From: Arthrobacter agilis
Lineage (GTDB): Bacteria > Actinomycetota > Actinomycetes > Actinomycetales > Micrococcaceae
Direction of reading: 5' to 3'
Assembly: GCF_006494655.1 (NCBI RefSeq)
Contig: NZ_VHIM01000001.1
Coordinates: 434,001-498,000 of the forward strand
DNA: 64,000 nucleotides
Within the stretch, counting starts at the first letter, position 1; each line of letters begins with the position of its first letter. Below the pieces are notes generated by a model. That model was not told where the DNA came from. It saw nothing but the letters and a program-made list of their open reading frames with translations, and did no database searches. Positions 17,448 through 25,172 of the stretch are shown piece after piece. A program made the translations under genes and the position numbers.

Positions 17448-18377
17448 ATGCGCGTTCTCGGCTACGGCGACAACATCATCGACCGCTTCATCGACCGCCG
17501 CAGGTCATATCCCGGCGGCAACAGCGTCAACTTCTCCGTGTTCGCCCGTCGTCTCGGGGCCGAGTCGGCCTACCTCGGAGTGTTCGGGGACGACAGCTTC
17601 GGCGACCACCTCAAGGAATCCCTCGTCGCCGAGTCCGTCGACATCTCACGCTCGATCACGCGGCACGGACCGAGTGGCTGGACCAACATCCACCTCCAGG
17701 ACGGCGAGCGCCGCTTCCTCGACTGGAACGGCGGAGGTGTCACGCTCGCAGAGCCATTCCGCCCGTCCGGAAAGGACGTGGACTACCTGTCGGGATTCGA
17801 CGTCGCGCACTCCAGCGTCTACTCCGGTATCGAGGAACACCTTCCGGTCCTGCACTCCGCCGTCGCCCGCCTGAGCTTCGATTTCTCGTCGGACGACGAC
17901 CGCCGGACGGATGATTACCTCGCCGCCGTGTGCCCCTCCGTGGACCTGGCACAGTTCTCCTGTGCGGATCTGAGCTACCGGGATTCCCGGGACCTGCTCC
18001 TCGCTGCGATCCGGCACGGCGCGGGGGCCGCACTCGCCACGCGAGGCACCGACGGCGCCCTCTTCCTCGATGGGAGCACGTTCCACGAGGACGGCGCGGA
18101 CCACGTGGCAGCGTCGTCGATCGTCGACACCATGGGGTGCGGAGACGCCTACCTCACCGCCTTCCTCCTCCACCTGCTCCAGGCCGGGTGGTCGAGGGAC
18201 CACCGTCCGGACGCCGCCGACGTCGCCGCCGCGATGAGGAGAGGCGCCCGGTACTCTGCCCGGCAATGCACGGTCGAAGGGGCATTCGGTCGCGGCCGTC
18301 CGTTCTCCGAGGCGGACCCGGACGCCGCACGGGCTGCCCTGACCGGGCCGGCGGCCCTGCTCCCTCGTTACCATTAG
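17448..18377 (+). CDS. frlD: PfkB-family fructosamine kinase, FrlD-like
   Basis: A 309-residue ribokinase-family enzyme expected to phosphorylate imported fructoselysine-type compounds at C6. The start GYGDNIIDRFIDRR, then PGGNSVNFSVFARRLGAESAYLG and GDDSFGDHL, follow the FrlD pattern, and the C-terminal signature IVDTMGCGDAYLTAFL provides the catalytic Asp in GCGD. The usual motif is GAGD, so Ala is replaced by Cys. The C-terminus has about 50 extra residues, including RGRPFSEADPDAARAAL. The ATG at 17448 follows AAGG and restores the usual N-terminus. It is followed after 3 bases by the LacI gene. Confidence 0.75.
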   Translation: MRVLGYGDNIIDRFIDRRRSYPGGNSVNFSVFARRLGAESAYLGVFGDDSFGDHLKESLVAESVDISRSITRHGPSGWTNIHLQDGERRFLDWNGGGVTLAEPFRPSGKDVDYLSGFDVAHSSVYSGIEEHLPVLHSAVARLSFDFSSDDDRRTDDYLAAVCPSVDLAQFSCADLSYRDSRDLLLAAIRHGAGAALATRGTDGALFLDGSTFHEDGADHVAASSIVDTMGCGDAYLTAFLLHLLQAGWSRDHRPDAADVAAAMRRGARYSARQCTVEGAFGRGRPFSEADPDAARAALTGPAALLPRYH

Positions 18378-18380
18378 CCC

Positions 18381-19478
18381 ATGGCGTCCGAGCATCCTTC
18401 CAGCAGCGCCCCCACGATCTCCGACGTCGCGGCAGAAGCGGGTGTCGGCCGGGCGACGGCGGCACGGACGCTCGGGGGCTACGGTTCGGTGAGCGCCGTA
18501 GCCCGGGAACGCGTCCTTGCCGCAGCCGAGCGCCTCGGGTACCGGTCCAACATCCTTGCGCGCAGCATGACCACGGGAGTCACCAATTCCCTCGGCATCG
18601 TCGTGGCGGACATCGGCAACACCTTCTTTTCCGGCCTGATCCGCGGGGCCTCGGATGCGGCAAGCGCGCGGAACCTCGATGTCATCGTCATCAGCACCTA
18701 TGAGGACCTGGAGGCCGAGCGCCACGCCGTCGGGGTGCTCCTGGACAAGCAGGTGGACGGCATCGTCGTCTCGTCGGCCGCCGTCGGCGCGACCGAAGCC
18801 GAACACCTCACCGAGGCGACGCGTCGCGGCACACCGGTGGTCCTGATCGACCGCCTGGTTCCAGGCCTGCTCCTCGACGCCGTCGTCGTCGACAATCGGG
18901 CTGAGGCGCGGCGCGTCACGCGGACGCTCGTCGAGGCCGGGCACCGGCGGATCGGCTTCCTGTGGGGACCCACCACGGATGCCCCGATCGACACACTGGA
19001 TAGCCTCCTGACCGTCAACACCCGCAGCCTGTGGAGCGACGCGGAGCGCCTGCGCGGCTATCTGGATGCCCTGCAGGACGCCGGGATCCCCTATGAACCG
19101 GACCTCGTCACGACCGGGGCGAAGACGGAGGAGGAGGCAGTGCAGGCGGCTTCCGCCATGCTGCGGTCGGCGCATCCCCCCACGGCGCTCTTCGCGACGG
19201 AGGCCGAGGCACTCATCGGCGCTATCCGCGCGGTGCAGAGCCTCGGACTCTCCTACCCTGAGGACGTCTCACTCGTCGGGTTCGACGACACGAGCTGGGC
19301 GACCGTCATGCAGCCGCCGCTCACGATGATCGCCCAGCCGGTGGACGAGATGGGCCGACTCGCCGTCGAGCAGGTGGCGTCCCGCATCGGAGCGCACGAC
19401 TACGAACCTCGACTGCACGTCCTGCAGGCCGAACTCAGAGCCCGGGCGTCCATCGTGCCACCCTCCCGGGTACCCTGA
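18381..19478 (+). CDS. LacI family repressor (frl-like locus)
   Basis: A 365-residue LacI-type regulator. The helix-turn-helix is TISDVAAEAGVGRATAARTL and the hinge helix follows at NILARSMTTG. The periplasmic-binding-like domain (about 70-350) is complete, with LIDRLVPG, RIGFLWG, ALFATEAEAL and VSLVGFDDTSWA. It starts 3 bases after the kinase stop, but TACCAT 6 bases upstream of the ATG could also give a leaderless transcript of its own. Likely binds TGATACCGGTATCA sites before the deglycase and the divergent transporter genes. Confidence 0.87.
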   Translation: MASEHPSSSAPTISDVAAEAGVGRATAARTLGGYGSVSAVARERVLAAAERLGYRSNILARSMTTGVTNSLGIVVADIGNTFFSGLIRGASDAASARNLDVIVISTYEDLEAERHAVGVLLDKQVDGIVVSSAAVGATEAEHLTEATRRGTPVVLIDRLVPGLLLDAVVVDNRAEARRVTRTLVEAGHRRIGFLWGPTTDAPIDTLDSLLTVNTRSLWSDAERLRGYLDALQDAGIPYEPDLVTTGAKTEEEAVQAASAMLRSAHPPTALFATEAEALIGAIRAVQSLGLSYPEDVSLVGFDDTSWATVMQPPLTMIAQPVDEMGRLAVEQVASRIGAHDYEPRLHVLQAELRARASIVPPSRVP

Positions 19479-19586
19479 GCGGTCCAGGAACAACAGAGGA
19501 CCCGGCGCACCGGCGTACCGGCGTACCGGCGCACCCGCGCACGCGCGCACCCGGAATTATTCAGCCCCCTGATCGATTGCACCCAC

Positions 19587-20252
19587 ATGACAACTATTGC
19601 GATCATCGGAGCAGGACGCGGCCTCGGCGCCGCCGTGGCACGGCGTTTCGGAGCCGAGGGGATGTCAGTGGCCCTCATCTCCCGCAGCCAGGGCAAGCTC
19701 GACGCCCTGGCCGAGGACCTGGGCAAGGAGGGCATCCACGCCCGAGGCTTCGCCGCCGACGTCCGCGACCCCGAGTCCATCGCCGCAGCGCTCGAGGCAG
19801 CCACCGAGACACTCGGCCCCATCGAGGTACTCCAGTACAGCCCCCTGCCGCAGAAGGACTTCATGCGACCGGTCCTCGAGACCACGCCGGCCGACCTCAA
19901 GGGGCCCATCGAGTTCTCGATCTACGGGCCCGTGGCCGCCGTCCACCAGGTGGTGCCCGGTATGCGTTTCCTCGGCGAGAACCGCGGGACCATCCTCTTC
20001 GTCAACGGAGGATCCGCGGTGAAGCCGGGCCGTGCCGTGACCGGCACCTCGGTCGCGTTCGCCGGGCAGGCCGCCTACGCGCAGCTGCTCAACGAGGTCC
20101 TCGGCGAGGAGGGGATCCAGGTGTCGCAGCTCATCATCGGCGGCCGCATCATCGAGGGAGACCCGGAGAAGGACCCCGCGGTCCTCGCCGGAATCCTCTG
20201 GGACCTCCACACCCGGCGGGACACCTTCCGCCACCAGGTCAGCGCCGACTGA
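19587..20252 (+). CDS. Atypical short-chain dehydrogenase/reductase family protein
   Basis: A 221-residue Rossmann protein with IIGAGRGLGAAVARRFGAEG at the cofactor site and FAADVRDPES after the adenine-binding region. The usual catalytic YxxxK is missing: where it is expected the sequence reads TSVAFAGQAAYAQLL, with no Tyr followed four residues later by Lys. It may be an inactive or reassigned SDR. It precedes a hydroxyisobutyrate-dehydrogenase-like gene by 66 bases. The upstream spacer 19500-19555 contains short repeats of an ACCGGCGT unit. Confidence 0.75.
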   Translation: MTTIAIIGAGRGLGAAVARRFGAEGMSVALISRSQGKLDALAEDLGKEGIHARGFAADVRDPESIAAALEAATETLGPIEVLQYSPLPQKDFMRPVLETTPADLKGPIEFSIYGPVAAVHQVVPGMRFLGENRGTILFVNGGSAVKPGRAVTGTSVAFAGQAAYAQLLNEVLGEEGIQVSQLIIGGRIIEGDPEKDPAVLAGILWDLHTRRDTFRHQVSAD

Positions 20253-20318
20253 CCGGCTCCGCCCGCCCCTGCTGGTCGGACCAGCTTCCCCCACACGAAA
20301 GACCATCCGGAGGACTTC

Positions 20319-21164
20319 ATGAAGATCACACTGCTCGGCGTAGGACGCATGGGACACGAGCTCGGAGTGCACCTGCTCCGCGCAGGCCACGAACTCACGG
20401 CCTGGAACCGTACTCCCGCCGCCGCGCAGCGCCTCGTGGACGCCGGAGCGCACCGGGCGGACTCACGCGAGGACGCCGTCCGCGAGGCCGACGTCGTCAT
20501 GACCGTGCTGTTCGGACCGGACACCGTGCGCGAGGTGGTGCTGTCCGGGTTGGAGATCCCGGCCGAAGCCGTCTGGTTCGACGTCACCACGGTCTCGCCC
20601 GAGGACGCGCGCGAGTTCGCCGACTACGCCACGGCAGCCGGCGTGCGGTACGTGCATGGACCCGTCATCGGCAGCCTCGCACCCGCGCGGGCGGGCACCC
20701 TCGGCGTTCTGCTCGGTGGCTCGGACGCGGATGTCGACGTCGTCGAGCCCCTCGCCGCGCTGTGGGCGGATGAGGAGCGCCTGCGCCGTGTGGCAACCCC
20801 GTCGGACGCGGCGACGGGCAAGCTGCTCGCGAACCTGGCGCTCGGCGTCACCCTGCAGGGACTCATCGAGGCGCTGCGCCTCGGCACGGCCAACGGGCTC
20901 GACGCCGAAGTGGTCCTGGACCTCCTCTCGGGTACGGGCCTCGGCGTGATCGCCGGCATGAAGGGAGCCGTCATCACGGCGGGCACCTTCGATGACACCC
21001 AGTTCTCGGCCGACCTCCTGGCCAAGGACGCCCGTCTCATGCTGCGCTCCACCCCCGACCCACTCCCGGCGGTCACGGCGCTGCTGCAGTCTCTGACGGA
21101 GGCCCAGCGCGCGGGCCTCGGGGACTACGACATCGCGGTGATCGCGAAGCCGGAACTCGGCTAG
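20319..21164 (+). CDS. NAD(P)-dependent 3-hydroxyacid dehydrogenase family protein
   Basis: A 281-residue member of the 3-hydroxyisobutyrate / 6-phosphogluconate dehydrogenase superfamily. ITLLGVGRMGHELGVHLLRAGH is the NAD-binding start, VWFDVTTVSPEDAREFADYA matches the substrate loop region, and DAATGKLLANLALG contains the conserved catalytic Lys. The ATG at 20319 follows CCGGAGGA. Substrate unknown; a related imine-reductase-like activity is possible because the family overlaps in sequence. It may be co-transcribed with the SDR upstream. Confidence 0.82.
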   Translation: MKITLLGVGRMGHELGVHLLRAGHELTAWNRTPAAAQRLVDAGAHRADSREDAVREADVVMTVLFGPDTVREVVLSGLEIPAEAVWFDVTTVSPEDAREFADYATAAGVRYVHGPVIGSLAPARAGTLGVLLGGSDADVDVVEPLAALWADEERLRRVATPSDAATGKLLANLALGVTLQGLIEALRLGTANGLDAEVVLDLLSGTGLGVIAGMKGAVITAGTFDDTQFSADLLAKDARLMLRSTPDPLPAVTALLQSLTEAQRAGLGDYDIAVIAKPELG

Positions 21165-21278
21165 CCCGCCCGCGTCCCGGCCAGGGGCCTTACCGCACCC
21201 GCGGGTTCCCGGTCAGGGCCCGGCTCCGGGCGAGAGACCCCTGTCTAATGGTCGGTGCCGGTGGGTACGGTACGTCGT

Positions 21279-21728
21279 ATGGCAACTCCCGATACCCCTG
21301 GTCCCGATGCACACCACCAGCGCCCCGAGGGCGTCTCCGATCTCACCGTCGAGGCCCTGGGGAAACTCTCCGAAGCCCTCGAGGTGGTGGAGCACGCCCG
21401 CGGCTACCTCTACGGCTTCCACCGCCTGACCGGCAAGGCGGACCTCAACCTGTCCGAGGCTGAGGAGCTGTTCCGCAAGGCGGGCCACACCGACGTCGCG
21501 GACCGGCTGGCGTCCGAGATCATCGGTCGCAACGTCATCGAGGGCCGCTGGACCTTCCAGATCGTGGAGGACTACGACGACCACTACTACTCCGAGTTCA
21601 AGTCCTTCGAGAAGGACGCGCGCGATTCCCTCGCCGACGGCAAGCGTCACCTCTTCGAGGCGGAGATGAAGGAGGACCGCCGCACCAAGGGCAAGGAACA
21701 CCACGAGGCCCTGCCGCCGGAGGCCTGA
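21279..21728 (+). CDS. Conserved hypothetical protein
   Basis: A 149-residue, charged, mostly helical protein with no signal peptide or membrane segment. LGKLSEALEVVEHARGYLYGFHRLTGKADLNLSEAEELFRKAG-like helical blocks dominate, and the C-terminus is acidic then basic (EAEMKEDRRTKGKEHHEALP). I recognise the pattern as a conserved actinobacterial protein but know no function. The ATG at 21279 is favoured: a TACGGT box lies 7 bases upstream with no ribosome site, typical of leaderless transcripts, while the GTG at 21255 lacks support. Confidence 0.75.
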   Translation: MATPDTPGPDAHHQRPEGVSDLTVEALGKLSEALEVVEHARGYLYGFHRLTGKADLNLSEAEELFRKAGHTDVADRLASEIIGRNVIEGRWTFQIVEDYDDHYYSEFKSFEKDARDSLADGKRHLFEAEMKEDRRTKGKEHHEALPPEA

Positions 21729-21843
21729 GGGCAGCCGGGAGGATCCCGATCCTGCTCCTCCCGGTCCGCTGCCGTTCCGGAGGGCCTGCACCCGGAGAGA
21801 GATCCGCGCAAGCACATTCCGGAAACCTCAGTACACTTCGAAT

Positions 21844-21888
21844 ATGTTGCGCACCGGTGTCCTGACCGCGAAAATCTCCCTCCCGTGA
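21844..21888 (+). CDS. Putative 14-residue leader peptide
   Basis: ATG at 21844 opens a 14-codon frame, MLRTGVLTAKISLP, whose TGA stop overlaps the GTG start of the next gene (GTGA). A TACACT box ends 6 bases before the ATG, which fits leaderless transcription. The downstream gene has no ribosome site of its own, so its translation would depend on terminating ribosomes. Such short frames can act as attenuators; nothing in the codons (single Leu, Thr and Lys) points to a particular amino acid signal. Confidence 0.45.
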   Translation: MLRTGVLTAKISLP

Positions 21889-23012
21889 CGCTGACCCGCG
21901 AGCCGGCAGAGGCCGCCGGCGCGGAGCGTTCCCTGCAGTTCCTCACGGATCGGGTCGATGCCGCCAGGGCGTCCCTGCCGGCCGCGCTCAACCTGGCGAT
22001 CGAACTCGGTGACGCCGTCCCCCTGCCCGGGTCCGGCCGGACGTCGGTCGCCTGGCAGCTCCTCAGCACCCTCGCAGCAGCCGATCTCACGGTGGCCCGC
22101 GTCGTCGAACCGCACCTCGATGCCCTCGCCATCCTCGCCCAGGCCGAGGCGCTTCCGGGGACGCCCTCCGGGCCGTTCTTCCGCGCGTCGCCCGGAGCGC
22201 CCTCCGCGACATCCTCCGAGACACCCGCGTTCCCCGGCGGCGGGACGTGGGGAGTCTTCGCAGCCGAAGGGCCGGACGTCGCCCTCGTGGCCACCGAGGC
22301 GGGGAACGGCACCTGGACGCTCACCGGCACCAAGCCGTGGTGCTCGCTCGCGGACCACCTCGACGGGGCGATCGTCACGGCCCACGTGGGCGACGGCGCA
22401 CGCCGCGCTTTCGCCGTCGATCTACGCGTCCCCGGGATCACCATGGACCCCCCGGATCACTGGGTGAGCCGTGGCCTCCCGACGGTCACGAGCTGCCCTG
22501 TGCACTTCGACGCCGTTCCGGCCACACCGGTCGGCGGCACGAACTGGTATCTCGCACGCGACGGCTTCGCCTGGGGCGGGATCGGCGTCGCGGCCTGCTG
22601 GTACGGGGGCGCACTCGGGATCGCCCGCACCCTGCTGGCGGCCGCGCGGCGACGCGAACCCGACCAGATCGCGCTGCTGCACCTCGGCCGGGTGGACGCC
22701 GCCCTGCACGAGACGCGGACCGTGCTCGCCGATGCCGCCGACGCCGTGGACGCAGGACGCGCGGGCGGCCAGGATGGTGCACTGCTCGCCGCCCGGGTCA
22801 GGGCCACCGCCTTCCGCTGCGCCGAACTCGTGCTCGAGGCCGCCGCACACGGGCTCGGCCCCGCACCCCTGGTCTTCGACGACCGCCACGCCGGCCGGGT
22901 GGCGGATCTGCACCTCTACCTCCGTCAGCACCATGCCGAACGCGACGACGCCGGCCTGGGCCGGCGCGTCCTCGACCTCGACCTCGAACCAGGAAGCGGT
23001 GGCGTGTGGTGA
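21885..23012 (+). CDS. Acyl-CoA dehydrogenase-like flavoprotein
   Basis: A 375-residue protein with the overall acyl-CoA dehydrogenase plan: N-terminal helical domain, a middle beta domain (WGVFAAEGPDVALVATEAGNG then WTLTGTKPWCSLADHLDGA), and a C-terminal helical domain. Sequence blocks are divergent from fatty-acid beta-oxidation enzymes, so it may act on a small thioester or as a different flavin oxidase. It starts with GTG, lacks a ribosome site, and is coupled to the 14-codon leader upstream. Its end overlaps the deacetylase/methyltransferase gene by 4 bases, making this the first enzyme of a three-gene operon. Confidence 0.75.
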   Translation: MTLTREPAEAAGAERSLQFLTDRVDAARASLPAALNLAIELGDAVPLPGSGRTSVAWQLLSTLAAADLTVARVVEPHLDALAILAQAEALPGTPSGPFFRASPGAPSATSSETPAFPGGGTWGVFAAEGPDVALVATEAGNGTWTLTGTKPWCSLADHLDGAIVTAHVGDGARRAFAVDLRVPGITMDPPDHWVSRGLPTVTSCPVHFDAVPATPVGGTNWYLARDGFAWGGIGVAACWYGGALGIARTLLAAARRREPDQIALLHLGRVDAALHETRTVLADAADAVDAGRAGGQDGALLAARVRATAFRCAELVLEAAAHGLGPAPLVFDDRHAGRVADLHLYLRQHHAERDDAGLGRRVLDLDLEPGSGGVW

Positions 23013-24373
23013 GCTTCTCGCACGATGCCGAGGGGACGCCGGAGAGCCACTGGCGCACCTGGCAGCAGGACAGTGACGCCGTGGACCTCCAGATCGAGGA
23101 ACTGTTCGACGGGCGTCTGCCCGCTCGCTTCCTCCTCCTCGCCGCGCATCCGGACGACGAGACACTCGGCGCGGGCGGCCTCCTCGCCAAGCTCGCGCGC
23201 GCCGGGGTGCGCTGCGACGTCGTCGTCCTCACCGACGGGGAGGCCTCACATCCCTCCTCCCCCACGCACTCGCCCGATCGCCTCGCAGAGCTGAGGCGCG
23301 CCGAGGTGACCGACGCCGTCCTGGTCCTGGCGCCCGCGGCACGGGTCTGCTTCGAAGGCATGCCGGATGGCAGGGTGCTGCACGAGGACGTCGTCGCGGT
23401 CCTGGAGCGCGAGCTCGCCGACAGCGAGGACGTCCGCACGCTGGTGGCCGCACCGTGGCGTCACGACGGGCACACCGACCACGACACCGTGGGCCGCGCC
23501 GCCGCGGATGTCTGCACGGAACGCACCATCACCCTGCTCGAATACCCCATCTGGCTGTGGCACTGGGGAACGGCGGAGGAGCAGGCGGAGGAGCTCGCAG
23601 GCCTCGCGCTCCACCCGCTCGACGCCGAGGAGCACTCGCGCAAGGAATCCGCGCTGGCCACCCATGTCTCCCAGACGCTGCCGCTGTCCGACGCGCCGGG
23701 CGACGAGGTACTCCTGACACCCGCCATGCTGGAGCATTTCGACCGCACGTTCGAGGCCTTCTTCGTCACCGGTGCCGGCTCGACCTTCGAGCGGCTGCAC
23801 AGCGCGAAAGCGGACCCGTGGGACGTGGCCGAGCGATTCTACGAGCAACGGAAACGCGCCCTGACCCTCGCCTGCCTGCCCCGTCCGAGATTCTGCCGGA
23901 CCCTCGAGATCGGATGCTCCGTCGGTGCGCTGACGAAGGACCTCGCCGCGGTGTCGGACAACCTCCTGGCCCTCGACACGAGCGAGACGGCGGTGCGACG
24001 CACCAACGAGGCGCTGATCATGGACGTGGCCGCATCGGCCCGGCTCGCCACGGTCCCCCGCGACTGGCCCCGCGAGGACGGCCCCTTCGACCTGATCGTC
24101 CTGTCCGAGACCGGATACTTCCTCTCCTCCGAGCAGCTGGACCAGGTCATCCGCCTCATGCTGGCCTCCCTCGACGACGACGGCGTGGTGGTCCTCTGCC
24201 ACTGGCGTCACCCGATCGAGGGCTGGGAGCTCGACGGCGACACGGTGCACGAGCGCGTCCGCGACCACTCGGGGCTGCACACGCTCGCCCTGCATACCGA
24301 GGAGGACTTCCTCCTGGAGGTCTTCGTGCCCGCGCCGGCCCACTCCGTGGCGCGCCGTGAGGGCCTGCTGTGA
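23009..24373 (+). CDS. PIG-L deacetylase / NodS-like methyltransferase fusion
   Basis: A 454-residue two-domain enzyme. Residues about 35-240 are a PIG-L (LmbE) deacetylase: AAHPDDETLGAGGLLAKLARAG provides the zinc-binding His/Asp pair and WRHDGHTDHDTVGRAA the further His. Residues about 270-450 are a class I SAM-dependent methyltransferase with LEIGCSVGALTKDLA and DTSETAVRRTNE, closest in pattern to NodS, the N-methyltransferase of Nod factor synthesis. PIG-L enzymes remove the N-acetyl group of amino sugars, and NodS methylates the freed amine, so one polypeptide could deacetylate then N-methylate an amino sugar. The start GTG at 23009 overlaps the preceding stop. Confidence 0.8.
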   Translation: MSFSHDAEGTPESHWRTWQQDSDAVDLQIEELFDGRLPARFLLLAAHPDDETLGAGGLLAKLARAGVRCDVVVLTDGEASHPSSPTHSPDRLAELRRAEVTDAVLVLAPAARVCFEGMPDGRVLHEDVVAVLERELADSEDVRTLVAAPWRHDGHTDHDTVGRAAADVCTERTITLLEYPIWLWHWGTAEEQAEELAGLALHPLDAEEHSRKESALATHVSQTLPLSDAPGDEVLLTPAMLEHFDRTFEAFFVTGAGSTFERLHSAKADPWDVAERFYEQRKRALTLACLPRPRFCRTLEIGCSVGALTKDLAAVSDNLLALDTSETAVRRTNEALIMDVAASARLATVPRDWPREDGPFDLIVLSETGYFLSSEQLDQVIRLMLASLDDDGVVVLCHWRHPIEGWELDGDTVHERVRDHSGLHTLALHTEEDFLLEVFVPAPAHSVARREGLL

Positions 24374-25056
24374 TCCCAGGGCAGGTGGCCGTCGTCGTGC
24401 CCGCCCGCGACGAGGAGGACTGGCTGCCCGCCTGCCTCGCAGCGCTCGACACCGCCCGTGTCCGCCTCTTGCGCACCGTCCCGCGGGTCCTCGTCTCCGT
24501 GACGGTGGTCCTGGATCGCTGCACCGATGGGTCGGAGCGCGTGGCGCGGCGCGCGCCGGGGGTCTCCGTGATCTCCGGCTCGTTCGGGTCCGTGGGTGCG
24601 GCGCGCGATGTGGGCGTGCGGTTCGCTCTCGCGCGGTCGCGGTGCCTCCCGGCCCGAACGTGGATCGCGAACACCGACGCCGACACCCTCGTCCCGCGGG
24701 ACTGGTTGGTGGGACATCACGGGCTGGGCAGTCGCCATGATCTCGTTCTCGGAACGGTGCGTCCCACGCTGACGGCGGACAACGCCGAGCGGATGCAGCG
24801 GTGGTCGGACGCCTACACGCCGCGGGACGGACACCCGCACGTCCATGGCGCAAACCTCGGCATCCGCGGGAGCACCTATGGCGAGGTCGGCGGATTCGGG
24901 GCGCTCGAGCAGGACGAGGACGTGGATCTCGTCCGCCGCGCGCGGGGTGCAGGCGTCGACTGGACGGCCTCCGGAGCGCTGGAGGTGACGACGTCGTCCC
25001 GCACCGTGGGGCGTGTGCCCGCGGGTTTCTCGACCTACCTCGGACGGATCGTCTGA
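24370..25056 (+). CDS. Family 2 glycosyltransferase
   Basis: A 228-residue soluble or peripheral GT-A glycosyltransferase. VVVPARDEEDWLPACL opens the fold, NTDADTLVP carries the metal-binding DxD, GANLGIR and EQDEDVDLVRRA match the acceptor and catalytic-base region of GT2 enzymes. It begins in a GTGA overlap with the deacetylase/methyltransferase gene, so all three proteins are made from one transcript. It has no membrane helix, so it probably transfers one sugar onto a small acceptor rather than polymerising. Confidence 0.82.
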   Translation: MIPGQVAVVVPARDEEDWLPACLAALDTARVRLLRTVPRVLVSVTVVLDRCTDGSERVARRAPGVSVISGSFGSVGAARDVGVRFALARSRCLPARTWIANTDADTLVPRDWLVGHHGLGSRHDLVLGTVRPTLTADNAERMQRWSDAYTPRDGHPHVHGANLGIRGSTYGEVGGFGALEQDEDVDLVRRARGAGVDWTASGALEVTTSSRTVGRVPAGFSTYLGRIV

Positions 25057-25172
25057 CACCTCTGCACCCCGTTTTCCCTTTTGTCGGGACCATCTGTTAG
25101 ACAAGAGGGCAACCGGTCGAACTCCCCTCGCGGAGCTTGTCACCGGAATCTGCCGGGGGGGGACTGTGAATC

